Shown: piece after piece, positions 28,152 to 37,637 of the stretch
Layout: each line of letters opens with the position of its first letter
Position numbering within the stretch: position 1 is the stretch's first letter
DNA from: JAFAXD01 sp963833605
GTDB taxonomy: Bacteria; Pseudomonadota; Alphaproteobacteria; Rhizobiales; Xanthobacteraceae
DNA length: 64,000 bases
NCBI GenBank assembly: GCA_963833605.1
Contig: CAWHYZ010000014.1
Coordinates: 68,437 to 132,436 of the forward strand
Direction of reading: 5' to 3'
Translations under genes and position numbers: made by a program
The notes under the pieces: model-generated
What the model was told of the DNA's origin: nothing
Databases searched by the model: none
What the model saw: only the letters and a program-made list of their open reading frames with translations

Positions 28152-29273
28152 TTACCCCCACACTTCTTTGGCAATCTCGACCACACGCGCAAGCTTGGCC
28201 CATTGCTCGTCTGCGGAGAGCGTGTTGCCTTCCTCGGTCGACGCAAATCCGCATTGCGGCGACAGGCAGAGCTGGTCGAGCGACGCATACTTGCTGGCTT
28301 CCTCGATCCGACGCTCGATCGCACCCTTGTCCTCGAGCTTGCCGCTCTTGGATGTGATCAGCCCCAGCACGACGATCTTGTGGCCCTTGGGCAGCGAACG
28401 CAGCGGCTCGAACCCGCCAGCCCGGTCCGTATCCCACTCGAGGAAATAACCATCGACCGCGAGATCATTGAACAGCTTGTCGGCGATCGGCTGGTAGCCG
28501 CCGGTGCCCACGAAGGTCGAGCGGAAATTGCCGCGGCACAGATGCGTCGTGATCACCATGTCGGCCGGTTTGTCCTTGAGGGCCGTGTTGAACACTTCGC
28601 GATAGAGATCGAACTGGCGGTCGGGATCATCGCCGCGATCGCGCAGCATCTGACGCTGGTCACCGTCGCAGAAATACGCAAATGCCACATCGTCGATCTG
28701 CAGGTAGCGGCAGCCGGCATCGTAGAACGCCTTGATCGCCTTGCCATAGGCCTGTGCCAGATCGGCGTAGTAATTGTCGAGGTTGGGATAGACCTTTTCG
28801 CTCACGACGCTGCGACCGCCCCGGTAGTTCAACATGCTGGCCGACGGGATCATGGCCTTCGGGGTGCGGGACGTGTTGGCCTTGAGAAACTTGAAATGCT
28901 CGATGTGTGGATGGGTTGTTGGAAAATCGAGCTTGCCGATCACACGCACCATCCAGGGCCTGAGCGTTGCGCCCTTGAAGGCGGTACGTGCATCGATGGT
29001 CTGCGGTTCCATCCAGTAGCCCTCGCAGCCGGTCAGGTTTTCCAGAAAATCGAAGTGCCAATAGGCGCGCCGGAACTCGCCGTCGGTGATCGCCGACAGC
29101 CCGACCTCCTCCTGCTTTCTGATCGCCTGCCTGATCTCCTGATCCTCGATGGCCTTGAGTTGCGCAGGCGTGATCGCGCCTTTCTCCCGCTTCTCGCGCG
29201 CTTCTTTCAGCGCGGGCGGCCGCAACAGACTGCCGACATGGTCGGCTCGGAACGGCGGTTTCGCGCGTTGCAT
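28152..29273 (-). CDS. MetE C-terminal-like protein, copy 3
   Basis: 373-residue homologue of copy 1 (5401): RADHVGSLLRPPALKEAREK at the N-terminus, ITDGEFRRAYWHFDF, HLCRGNFRS, FLEWDTDRAGGFEPL and LSPQCGFAS give the His/Cys/Glu/Cys zinc site. Only the catalytic half of MetE is present. ATG 29273 with TGGAGGA upstream; a longer in-frame extension exists but does not match the family. It is divergent from the DUF3237 gene across an 87-bp gap. Function beyond zinc-dependent thiol/methyl transfer chemistry is not inferable. Confidence 0.86.
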   Translation of the reverse strand: MQRAKPPFRADHVGSLLRPPALKEAREKREKGAITPAQLKAIEDQEIRQAIRKQEEVGLSAITDGEFRRAYWHFDFLENLTGCEGYWMEPQTIDARTAFKGATLRPWMVRVIGKLDFPTTHPHIEHFKFLKANTSRTPKAMIPSASMLNYRGGRSVVSEKVYPNLDNYYADLAQAYGKAIKAFYDAGCRYLQIDDVAFAYFCDGDQRQMLRDRGDDPDRQFDLYREVFNTALKDKPADMVITTHLCRGNFRSTFVGTGGYQPIADKLFNDLAVDGYFLEWDTDRAGGFEPLRSLPKGHKIVVLGLITSKSGKLEDKGAIERRIEEASKYASLDQLCLSPQCGFASTEEGNTLSADEQWAKLARVVEIAKEVWG

Positions 29274-29360
29274 CGTTTCCTCCAGGATTTCCCCGGCGCG
29301 GCATGTTAGCCAGCGCCGCCGTCGGGTTGTAGTCTCGCTGCCAGCGGAGGAAAGCGTGCC

Positions 29361-29828
29361 ATGAGCCAGATCGCAACCCCTGGGTTGAGCTTTCTCGGCG
29401 AACTCAGCGCGACGGTCGGCCCACCGGTCGATGTCGGCGCGACCCCGCATGGGATCCGTCGCATTGTGCCGATCCTGAGCGGGGAGTTCGGCGGACCGCG
29501 GTTTAACGGCAAAGTCATGCCTGGGGGTGTCGATTACCAGGTCTGGCGCAGCGACGGCGTCACCGAGATCCACGCCCGCTATGTGATCGAGGCTCCGACC
29601 GGCGCGCGCGTTTACGTCGAAGCGTCCGGGCTGCGGCGCGGGCCGCCTGAGGCGATGGAACGGTTGTTTCGCGGCGAAGCCGTCGAGCAGGCGTCGATCT
29701 ATTTCCGCACCGTGCCCAAGTTCGAAACCTCCGATCCGGAACTGGCGTGGCTCATGCGCTCAGTCTTTCTCTGTGCCGGGACACGCAATCCCGATCGCGT
29801 GGTTCTGCGGTTTTTCGAAGTGACCTGA
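29361..29828 (+). CDS. DUF3237 family protein
   Basis: 155-residue beta-barrel-type protein of the DUF3237 family: FLGELSATVGPPVDVG, HGIRRIVPILSGEFGGP, GVDYQVWRSDGVTEIHARYVIE and a C-terminal PELAWLMRSVFLCAG segment, all in the expected order. The biochemical function is unknown. Members are frequent next to uptake and aromatic-catabolism genes. Good ribosome-binding site GCGGAGGAAAG before ATG 29361. It precedes the TRAP transporter operon by about 107 bp. Confidence 0.85.
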   Translation: MSQIATPGLSFLGELSATVGPPVDVGATPHGIRRIVPILSGEFGGPRFNGKVMPGGVDYQVWRSDGVTEIHARYVIEAPTGARVYVEASGLRRGPPEAMERLFRGEAVEQASIYFRTVPKFETSDPELAWLMRSVFLCAGTRNPDRVVLRFFEVT

Positions 29829-29935
29829 TGCCGCATTGCTTGCCGGATTGGCCACCGGTCTGATACGAGTACCTTCAACGAAAACCGAGCGTTCTGAAGC
29901 TTGGTTCGCATGTCGAAACGCATAGGGAGGATTTG

Positions 29936-30954
29936 ATGAAATTCCGCGCGCTTCTGGTCGGTGCCGCCCTTGTTGCATTGGCGGTCCCTGCGACCGCGCA
30001 GGACAAGGTCGTGCAGCTCAAGCTGTCGCATTGGGTGCCGGCGACGCATCCGCTGCAGAAGGCGATGGAAGAGTGGGGAGCCTCGGTCGAGAAAGCCTCG
30101 GGGGGCACCATCAAGTCGACCGTATTTCCCGCCCAGCAGCTCGGCAAGGCGTTCGACCATTACAACATGGCGCGCGACGGCATCGTCGAGTTCGCCTACG
30201 TCAATCCCGGCTACGAACCGGGCCGTTTTCCCATCATCGCGGCCGGAGAGATTCCGTTCCTGGTCGGCGACGTGCACGGCGGCATCCGGGCGATCGACAC
30301 GTGGTATCGCAAGTATGCGCCAAAAGAGATGAAGGACGTGAAATATTGCTTCTCCTTCATTCTCGACCCGGCGACCTGGCACTCACGTAGCAAGAAGATC
30401 GTGGTGCCGGCGGACATCAAGGGGATGAAGGTTCGGCCGTCCAACGCAACGGTTGCCACCTGGGTTACGCAGCTCGGCGGCACCAACGTGCAGGCAAGCG
30501 CGTCGGAAGTGCGCGACGTGATGGAAAAGGGTGTGGCCGAGGCGGTGATGTTCCCGTGGGGCTCCGTGCCGCTGCTTGGCGTCGACAAGGTCACCAAGTA
30601 CGACATGGACGCTCCCATTTCGACGACCACGTTCCAATGGATAATGAACCAGAAGACCTATGACGAGATGTCGCCGGCGCAGAAGAAGGTGATCGACGAC
30701 CACTGCACCACCGAATGGGCCGGCAAGTTCGCCGATCCGTGGGGCGAGTTCGAGCATGCCGGTATCGCCAAGGTGAAAGCGATGCCCGGGCGCGAAGTTT
30801 ACCGATCACCAACGAACAGCTGGACGAGTGGAAGAAGTCGGCCGAGCCGCTGCGCCAGGTGTGGGCGGACAATGTGCGCAAGGCCGGGGGCGATCCTGAC
30901 ACGATCATGAAGGAGCTGAAGGCGGCTCTCGACCAGTACAAAGCATCCTATTAC
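29936..30954 (+). CDS. TRAP transporter substrate-binding protein (DctP), copy 1, frame break and no clear stop
   Basis: Periplasmic receptor of a TRAP importer, with signal peptide MKFRALLVGAALVALAVPATAQ and DctP-family core (LKLSHWVPATHPLQKAMEEW, FPAQQLGKAFDHY, GMKVRPSNATVATW). The frame breaks at about 30804. One C restored to TACCG gives GREVY-PITNEQLDEWKK, matching the family and the second copy. In the second frame no stop appears after DQYKASY; it stays open into copy 2, so the exact end is uncertain and 30954 is my estimate. It is about 70-80% similar by eye to copy 2, indicating a tandem duplication. Confidence 0.83.
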
Positions 30955-30978
30955 GACGCCAACGACGGGAGGAACTGG

Positions 30979-31999
30979 ATGAAAATACGCACGTTGTTGA
31001 TCGGCGCCGCCTTGGCGGCGCTACGCGTGCCGGCGTCGGCGCAAGACAAGACCTTCACCCTCAAGCTGTCGCATTGGGTGCCGGCGACACACCCGCTGCA
31101 GAAGACGATGGAGGAGTGGGGCGCATCAGTCGAAAAAGCCTCGAATGGCACCATCAAGTCGAACGTCTATCCGGCCCAGCAGCTCGGCAAGGCGCCCGAC
31201 CATTACGACATGACGCGCGACGGGATCGTCGATCTGTCCTACATCAATCCCGGCTTCCAGCCCGGGCGGTTCCCGATCGTTTCGGCGGGCGAGCTGCCGT
31301 TCCTGGTCGGCGAGGCGCATGGCGGCATCCGTGCCGTCGATGCCTGGTATCGCAAATATGGTCCGGCAGAGATGAAGGACGTGAAGCTCTGCTTCTCCTT
31401 CATTCTCGATCCGCTGCGGCTGCATTCGCGCAACAAGAAGGTTGTGCTGCCAAGCTGACATCAAGGGCATGAAGATCCGTCCGTCGCATGCCACCATGGC
31501 CGCCTGGGTGACTCAGCTCGGAGGCACCAATGTCACGTCGGGGCCGTCGGAAATCCGCGATCTCATGGAAAAAGGCGTCGCCGACGCCACCACCTCGCCA
31601 TGGGGCTCCGTCCTGCTGTTCGGAATCGACAAGGTCTCGAAATATCATCTTGATGTTCCGTTGGCCACGACCACGTTCCAGTGGATCATGAATCCGCAGA
31701 CTTATCAGGCCATGTCGCCGGCGCAGAAAAAAGTGATCGACGACCACTGCACGAATGATTGGGCGGCGCGGTTCGCCGACCCCTGGGCGGATTTCGAAGC
31801 GGGCGGCTATAGCAAGCTCAAGGACAGCCCCGGGCACGAGATCGTCTCGTTGAACGACGCCCAGCTCAAGGAATGGAAAGCGTCCGCGGAGCCCGTCTAC
31901 AAATCCTGGGCGGACGGCGTGCGCAAGGCCGGGGGCGACCCCGACACGGTGTTGAAAGATTTGCGGGCAGCGCTCGACCAATATAAGGCATCGTACTGA
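30979..31999 (+). CDS. TRAP transporter substrate-binding protein (DctP), copy 2, one frame break
   Basis: Tandem paralogue of the preceding receptor, with signal peptide MKIRTLLIGAALAALRVPASAQ and the same core motifs. GGGAGGA lies just before ATG 30979. One extra A at 31449-31452 (CTGCCAAGCTGAC against CCGGCGGAC in copy 1) creates a premature stop. Removing it joins NKKVVLPADIKGMKIR and gives 339 residues. The two receptors may give the one TRAP permease two substrate specificities. It ends DQYKASY-stop at 31999. Confidence 0.85.
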
Positions 32000-32026
32000 C
32001 GGCGAGCGTGTCAGGGACGGCGGGAA

Positions 32027-32049
32027 GGCGGCGGCGAAACCTCGCCGCC
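32027..32049 (+). promoter_or_regulatory. Hairpin between TRAP receptor and permease genes
   Basis: GGCGGCG (32027-32033) pairs with CGCCGCC (32043-32049), within the 73-bp gap between dctP copy 2 and dctQ. Such hairpins in transporter operons commonly stabilise the receptor mRNA or attenuate read-through so that receptor exceeds permease. The position here fits; the role is inferred. Confidence 0.5.
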
Positions 32050-32072
32050 GTCGTCACGTAGGGGGAGAAACG

Positions 32073-32645
32073 TTGACCAACTCCGAACCAACAGCAGCCG
32101 CGATTGGCGGCGGCGCCGGCCCTGGCTGGGTGCCGGGTGGTGCGATGGACCGCTTCATCGACACGATCGAGCTGATCGCGGCGTTCTTTGTCGGCCTGGT
32201 CGCGGCCGACACATTTATCTCGGTGCTGCTGCGCTATCTGTTCAGCATCGCGATCCCCGACTCGTATGATTTCGGACGCATGCTGCTGGGCATTCTGATC
32301 TTCTGGGGGATCGCGGCGTGCAGTTATCGCGGGGGCCACATCACGGTCGACCTGGTCTGGTCCAATGTCGGCCCCAAATATCAGCGCTGGATCGACGTGT
32401 TCGCGACGCTGGTGCTGCTGTTCGTGGTGACGGTGCAGACCTATACGCTGGTCGATAAGGTTGTCAGTACCTACCGCGACAACGTCCTCACCTTCGATCT
32501 CAGACTCCCGACTTGGCCATTTTTCGCTGTTGCGTGGGCCGGTGACGTGTCAGCCGTGCTGTTGATTGCAATCCGGACCTATCGGCTTGTGTTCTATCCG
32601 GAAGCGATCGAACGCGAACAGCAAGCCATCAAGCCGGTGGAGTGA
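32073..32645 (+). CDS. TRAP transporter small permease (DctQ)
   Basis: 190-residue inner-membrane protein with about four hydrophobic segments and the DctQ-typical motif FGRMLLGILIFWGIAACSYRGGHITVDL. The TTG start at 32073 has GGGGGAG six bases upstream; no better start was seen. It forms the TRAP translocator with DctM, encoded seven bases downstream, and accepts substrate from the DctP receptors. Confidence 0.88.
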   Translation: MTNSEPTAAAIGGGAGPGWVPGGAMDRFIDTIELIAAFFVGLVAADTFISVLLRYLFSIAIPDSYDFGRMLLGILIFWGIAACSYRGGHITVDLVWSNVGPKYQRWIDVFATLVLLFVVTVQTYTLVDKVVSTYRDNVLTFDLRLPTWPFFAVAWAGDVSAVLLIAIRTYRLVFYPEAIEREQQAIKPVE

Positions 32646-32652
32646 AGCGCAG

Positions 32653-33951
32653 ATGAGCACCGACGCGGTCGCCATCATCGGCTTCCTCAGCCTGTTCGCC
32701 CTGATGCTCCTGCGCGTGCCGGTCGGCATGGCGATGGGCCTCGTCGGCGTCACGGGTTTCGGCTACCTGGTCGGCGGCGGTCCGGCGCTGAAGATGGTCG
32801 GACAGACCTCGATGCGCACGGTGACCGACTACAATTTTGCCGTCGTCCCGATGTTTCTCTTGATGGGCTCGTTCGCCTCGACCTCCGGCATGAGCCGCGA
32901 GCTGTTTCGCGGCGCCAACGCATTCATGGGTCATCTCCGCGGCGGGCTCGGCATCGCCACCATCGCGGCGTGCGGCGGCTTTGCGGCGATCTGCGGCTCG
33001 TCGGTGGCGACCGCGGCGACGTTCTCGCGCGTCGCCTATCCGGAAATGCGCCGCTTCGGCTATCCGCAGTCATTCTCGACCGGCGTGATCGCGGCCGGCG
33101 GCACGCTCGGGATCATGATCCCTCCCTCCACGGTATTTGCGGTCTACGGCCTCATCACCGAGCAGGACGTCGGCAAGCTGTTCATCGCCGGCGTGTTGCC
33201 GGGCGCGCTCGCGGTCGCGATGTACATGCTCACCATCTCGATCATGGGTGCGCTACGACCGGGGTTTCTGCCGGCCGGCAAGCGTGCGTCCTGGCCGGAG
33301 CGCCTGACCGCGCTGAAGGAAATCTGGGCAACGATGCTGCTGTTCATCTTCGTGATCGGCAGCATCTATGGCGGTCTCGCTACCGCCACCGAAGCGGCTG
33401 GAATTGGCGCTGCTGGCGCCTTCCTGATCGGGGTCGCTCGCCGGCGCCTGTCGGGCCCGGATATCCGCCGCTCGCTCCTGGAAGCGACGCGCACTACCGC
33501 GGCGGTCTTCACCGTGCTGATCGGCGCGATTTTGTTTGGTTATTTCCTGACCGTGACGCAGACGCCGCAAAAGGTGACGGCTGTTCTCACCGGCCTCGGC
33601 CTCGGGAGATACGGCGTCTTGATCTTGATCATGCTGCTCTATCTGGTGCTCGGCTGCCTGATGGACGCGTTGGCGATGATCATCTTGACGGTGCCGATCA
33701 TCTTTCCGGTCATCATCTCACTCGGCTTCGACCCGATCTGGTTCGGGGTTCTCATCGTCATGACGGTGGAATTGGGTCTCATCCACCCCCCGGTGGGCAT
33801 GAATATCTTCGTGATAAAAAGCGTGGTGGAGGACGTGAAGATTTCGACCATCTTCTATGGCGTGCTTCCCTTCATCATTACCGATATCTGCCGCCTCGCC
33901 ATCCTGATTGCGTTCCCGATCATTGCGTTATACCTGCCATCACAGATGTGA
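32653..33951 (+). CDS. TRAP transporter large permease (DctM)
   Basis: 432-residue polytopic protein with DctM hallmarks: LRVPVGMAMGLVG, FAVVPMFLLMGSFASTSGMS, GGFAAICGSSVATAATFSRVAYPEM, GGTLGIMIPPS and GLIHPPVGMNIFVI. It is the ion-coupled transport subunit. ATG 32653 follows dctQ closely. The operon order receptor-receptor-DctQ-DctM and then an exported NTF2-like protein suggests that the last gene is co-transcribed. Confidence 0.92.
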   Translation: MSTDAVAIIGFLSLFALMLLRVPVGMAMGLVGVTGFGYLVGGGPALKMVGQTSMRTVTDYNFAVVPMFLLMGSFASTSGMSRELFRGANAFMGHLRGGLGIATIAACGGFAAICGSSVATAATFSRVAYPEMRRFGYPQSFSTGVIAAGGTLGIMIPPSTVFAVYGLITEQDVGKLFIAGVLPGALAVAMYMLTISIMGALRPGFLPAGKRASWPERLTALKEIWATMLLFIFVIGSIYGGLATATEAAGIGAAGAFLIGVARRRLSGPDIRRSLLEATRTTAAVFTVLIGAILFGYFLTVTQTPQKVTAVLTGLGLGRYGVLILIMLLYLVLGCLMDALAMIILTVPIIFPVIISLGFDPIWFGVLIVMTVELGLIHPPVGMNIFVIKSVVEDVKISTIFYGVLPFIITDICRLAILIAFPIIALYLPSQM

Positions 33952-33976
33952 AGGAATCAAACCAGAGGAGGATCTC

Positions 33977-34444
33977 ATGTCACGTCGTCTGCTGATCACA
34001 AGTCTGGCGTTCGCTGCCGTACTCGCCGCCAATCCGGTCGCACAACGCGCCCACGCCGCCGATGCGGCGCAGATGGAGCAGAACAAGAAAACCGTGGCGG
34101 CGCTCTACGACGCCGCCCTCAACAAGAAGGATTTCGACGAGGCGTCGAAATATCTCGGCCCGCGTTACACCCAGCACAATCCCACTGCCAAGGATGGTCC
34201 CGAGGGTCTCAAGGGCTTCATAGCCTTCCTGAAGGAAAAGTTTCCGAACAGCCATAGCGAAATCAAGAAGATCTTCGCTGACGGCGACTACGTGATCGTT
34301 CACGTCCACGCGGTGCGCGAGCCAGGCACCCGCGGGCTCGCGATCTTCGACCTGTTCAAGCTCGAAAACGGCAAGGTGGTCGAGCACTGGGATGCGGTGC
34401 AGCCAATCCCGGAGACCGCGCAGAACAGCAACGGGATGTTCTGA
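33977..34444 (+). CDS. Exported NTF2/SnoaL-like protein
   Basis: 155-residue protein with a Sec signal peptide (MSRRLLITSLAFAAVLAANP ... AHA) followed by a SnoaL/NTF2-like fold domain: VAALYDAALNKKDFDEASKYLG, YTQHNPTAKDGPEGLKGF, FADGDYVIVHVHAV and LFKLENGKVVEHWD. These domains form small ligand-binding cones, usually with polyketide-like, steroid or aromatic ligands. GAGGAGG lies before ATG 33977. Its place 25 bp after dctM suggests a periplasmic partner of the TRAP system, which is an inference. Confidence 0.85.
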   Translation: MSRRLLITSLAFAAVLAANPVAQRAHAADAAQMEQNKKTVAALYDAALNKKDFDEASKYLGPRYTQHNPTAKDGPEGLKGFIAFLKEKFPNSHSEIKKIFADGDYVIVHVHAVREPGTRGLAIFDLFKLENGKVVEHWDAVQPIPETAQNSNGMF

Positions 34445-34773
34445 GGGCGGCATCTGGGGCATCCATGGCGCGATGGCAAGATATTCCTAAAGCGTGCTTC
34501 ACTCGGGTTGAATTGCCACGCTCTCGGTCGTCATGCGCGGGCTTGTCCCGCGCATCCCGCTTATGGAGGCACTGAACATTCCTAAGCGAGATGGCCCCCA
34601 TACATGCCCTCTACCTTGGCGAGGGCATCTATGGAGAAAAAGGGCATCTATGGTGTTCCTCCATAGATGCCCTCTGTCTTGGCGAGGGCATCTATGGAGA
34701 AAAAGGGCATCTATGACATCCAGCATGGACGCGACCGGCATCCGCGCTGGTCGCGTGGCGTGCAAAGGCCACC
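34445..34773. other. Repeat-rich intergenic spacer between convergent transcription units
   Basis: No gene is supported. A perfect hairpin ATGCGCGGG-cttgt-CCCGCGCAT lies at 34533-34555. It is followed by the 49-bp repeat cluster described separately (34604-34715). The open frames here consist only of repeat sequence. Confidence 0.65.
34604..34715. repeat. Two direct copies of a 49-bp element with internal dyads
   Basis: Copies at 34604-34652 and 34667-34715 begin ATGCCCTCT, continue CTTGGCGAGGGCATCTATGG and end AAAAAGGGCATCTATG. Each contains GATGCCCTC/GAGGGCATC dyads, and the 14-bp spacer contributes CCTCCATAG, the complement of the CTATGGAG within each copy. The set can therefore fold into alternative cruciforms. 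Origin unknown. Confidence 0.8.
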
Positions 34774-35758
34774 TCACGCCGCGATGATCACGTCGGCCTT
34801 GAACAAAGCCTCGCGCACCGGCTGATTTGCAAACGCCGTGCCCTCTTCGAACCAGGAGCGCGGCGCCGGCTGGCCCCAGAGCGTCTGCCGGCGCGGGTCG
34901 CGCACCGACCAGCGCAGCGGCTCGTGGTCCGGGTCCATGGTCTGATAGTCCGACGAGTAGAACTCGGTGCGGTGGCCGTCGGGGTCGCGCACGTAGAGAA
35001 AGAATGCGTTGGAGATGCCGTGGCGGCCGGGACCGCGCTCCATGTTGGCGAGATATCCGGTCGAGGCCATCACGTCGCACAGATGAATGATGTGCAGCGG
35101 CGACGTGATCCAATAGGCCAGGTGGTGCAGCCGCGGTCCGGCGCCGTTGGTGAAGGCGAGGTCGTGCACATTGCCCTTGCGATGCATCCAGGCCGCGATG
35201 ATGCGGCCGTCGCGTCCGTCCTCCTCGGTATATTCGGTCATGCGGAAGCCGAGCAGCGCGTAGAACTCGATGGCGTCCTGCAATTCGGGTGAGAAAATAT
35301 TGAAATGATCGAGCCGCTGCGCCTGCACGCCCTTGTAGTGGCCGTAGAGTTGCAGCAGCCGCTCGCGCTGCTCCATCTTGAAATAGAGTTCGAGCGGCGT
35401 GCCGAACGGATCGATCACCTGCAGCGTTCGGCCCTGATGCGGCACGTCGACAAAGCTGTGGCGCAGCCCCTTTGCGCCGAAAAAGGCCGCCGCCTTGTCG
35501 AGGTCCTCTTCGCTCCCGACCTTGAAGCCGATGCGCTCGCAGGCTGGCGTCGCCGTCTTTTTCAATACCAGCGAATGATGCTGACGCTCTTCGACGCCGC
35601 GCAGGTAGCGCCTCGTTCGGCGTGCGGTCTTCCAGATGCAGGCCAAGCGTCGTTTCATAGAACGCGAGACTGCGGTCGAGGTCGGTCACACCGAGCACGA
35701 CGTGGCTCGTGCGCACCACGTTGAACGGCGGGTTGAAGACATGCTTGGGCAACGGCAT
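34774..35758 (-). CDS. Type I extradiol ring-cleavage dioxygenase (homoprotocatechuate 2,3-dioxygenase-like), one frame break
   Basis: VOC-superfamily extradiol dioxygenase. The N-terminal domain has RTSHVVLGVTDLDRSLAFYE. The catalytic domain has Fe/Mn ligands in RLDHFN, RLHHLAY and HRTEFYS, and the HPCD-characteristic AAWMHRKGNVHD, ERGPGRHGISNAFFLY and SSDYQT. It should open a catechol ring next to the hydroxyls. The frame breaks at about 35609: one extra C in GAGGCGCTACCTG; removing it reads NEAYLRGVEERQ, and the length (985 nt = 3n+1) agrees. The corrected product is about 327 residues. ATG 35758 has GGAGGA upstream. It is co-oriented with the enoyl-CoA hydratase 26 bp upstream. Confidence 0.87.
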
Positions 35759-35784
35759 CGTTGCGGGTCCTCCGACTGATCTGA

Positions 35785-36558
35785 TCAACGTCCTTTGAAT
35801 ACCGGCTTGCGCTTTTCAACGAATGCGCGCTGGGCTTCACGCGCATCCTCGCTGTGCGAGAGCTCGACCGTGACTGTCTGCTCGTAGCGGTAGCCGTCGC
35901 GTGCTGGCATTTCCGCGACCGCGTTGATGGCGCGTTTGAGATGACGGATCGCAAGCGGGCTCTTGGCCGCGATTTCGCGGGCAATTTCGAGCGCTGCGTC
36001 CATGAGCTTTTCGCGCGGCACGCAGGCCTCGATGACCCCGAGCCGATAAAGTTCGGCCGCTGCAATCCGCGCGCCGGTGAAATACATGGCGCGCACCCGC
36101 GACGGGCTGAAATGCTCCATCAGTGCCCGCGCGCCGCCGGCCAATCCCACATTGACCTCGGGCATCGCCACATAGGCGTTGTCGGAGGCGAGCATGATGT
36201 CGCACGCAAGCGCGAGCGCAAAACCGGCGCCCAGCGCAGGGCCATTGATCGCCGCAATGACCGGCTTTGCGCAGTCGGTGGCGGCGTAGAAGAACTCGCG
36301 CACCAGCCGATTGTTGCGGATGTAGTCGCCTGGCTCATGCACGAGGTCGACGCGTTCCTTGATGTCGGCGCCGGCGGAGAACATGTTGCCGGTCCCGGTT
36401 AAGATGACCGCGCGCACATCGTCGCGATCACTCAGCGCGTCGAACAGGTGGATGAATTCCTCGCGCGACTGGCGATTCTGCGCATTGACCGGCGGCCGAT
36501 CGAAGACCACGGTCGCGATCCCGTCGCGCACATCGAGCCGGAAGTGCTCCAGTTGCAT
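35785..36558 (-). CDS. Enoyl-CoA hydratase/isomerase family protein
   Basis: 257-residue crotonase-fold protein. Oxyanion-hole segments are FSAGADIKE and GPALGAGFALALACD; the first catalytic Glu position is in MPEVNVGLAGG. It probably hydrates or hydrolyses a CoA thioester in the pathway served by the neighbouring dioxygenase and acyl-CoA ligase. ATG 36558 lies three bases after the stop of the TTT receptor gene, so translation is probably coupled. Confidence 0.88.
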   Translation of the reverse strand: MQLEHFRLDVRDGIATVVFDRPPVNAQNRQSREEFIHLFDALSDRDDVRAVILTGTGNMFSAGADIKERVDLVHEPGDYIRNNRLVREFFYAATDCAKPVIAAINGPALGAGFALALACDIMLASDNAYVAMPEVNVGLAGGARALMEHFSPSRVRAMYFTGARIAAAELYRLGVIEACVPREKLMDAALEIAREIAAKSPLAIRHLKRAINAVAEMPARDGYRYEQTVTVELSHSEDAREAQRAFVEKRKPVFKGR

Positions 36559-36561
36559 CGT

Positions 36562-37538
36562 TCATTCGCCCGCGATGTTGGCGCTCTTGATAAGCTTGGT
36601 CAGCCGCGCGGCATCGTCGGCCAGATAGCGCAACGAACCGCTTGGGCGGCAGATAGAACACCTCCGCGCCCTGCGACGCCAGCTTGGCTTTCACGTCCGG
36701 TGCGTTGAGGACCCGCTCGAAAACCGAGGACACGTGCTCGACGATCGCCTGCGGTGTGCCGCGTGGCACCGCGATGCCGTACCAGGTGGTGACGTCAAAC
36801 CCGGAAAAACCGAGCTCGTCGAGGGTTGGTACATCAGGCAGCTGCTCGGCGCGCTTGAGTTCGCGCCACCGCGAGCGCGCGCAGCGCGCCGCTGGCGATA
36901 TGCGGCAGGAGTGGCGGTGCGTTGAGAAACCCGAGGTCGATCTGGCCGGCCAGGAGGTCGACGGTGGCGGGCGCAGCACCTTTGTAGGGCACGTGGGTGA
37001 GTTCGATACCGGTCATCTGGCGAAAAAGCTCGGCGGCGAGGTGCGGCTGGCTGCCGATGCCGACCGACGCGTAATTGAGCTTGCCGGGCGCGCCTTTGGC
37101 CAGGGCGATCAGCTCCGGTACGGTTTTGACGGGCAGCGTCGAGCGCACCACCAGCACATTGGGGACCGCGGCGATCATGCACACAAACTCGAAATCGCGC
37201 ATGCCGTCGTAGCTGACCTTGGTCAGTGCGGGGGTGACGATGTGCGATGACGCACTCGACATGAGCAACGTCTGACCGTCTGGTGGTGCCGCCGCCACAA
37301 AGGCGGCCGCGACGGCGGTCGCGCCGCCCGGCTTGTTCAGCACGACCACCGGCTGGCCAAGGGTTTCGCTCATCGGCGGGATGATGGTACGGGCCAAAAC
37401 GTCGGCGGGACCGCCGGCCGCGTAGGGATTGACGAGTGTGACCGGGCCGTTCGGATAGGATTCGGTGCGGCCCGGCGTGGCGAGGGCAGCGAGTAACACC
37501 GCGGCGCACGCGGCCATTTGGACGAAGACGTTGGCCAT
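36562..37538 (-). CDS. TTT-family (Bug/TctC-like) periplasmic receptor, two frame breaks
   Basis: Exported tricarboxylate-receptor-like protein: signal peptide (MANVFVQMAACAAVLLAALA), then PVTLVNPYAAGGPADVLAR, VVVLNKPGGATAVAAAF, HVPYKGAAPATVDLLAGQIDLGF and, after the first break, LPDVPTLDELGFSGFDVTTWYGI. Breaks lie near 36855-36870 and 36635-36645; the third frame ends AARLTKLIKSANIAGE-stop at 36562. The corrected length of about 325 matches the family. No TctA/TctB permease is adjacent, as usual for orphan Bug receptors, which may bind aromatic or carboxylic acids. Confidence 0.82.
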
Positions 37539-37637
37539 TGCTAGCGGCGCTACCACCGGTTCATTCTGTGATCCCGCAAGCGTAGCGTTTGCGGCGCGAA
37601 AATCATAGTGCTGGAAATCGGCGCAGGGGGGTTATGC

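Noticed and set aside
34499..34773. C-terminal extension of the dioxygenase frame into repeat sequence (ALFLHRCP-like)
   Set aside because: It arises from the wrong frame after the one-base break and reads the 49-bp repeats; the true frame stops at 34774.
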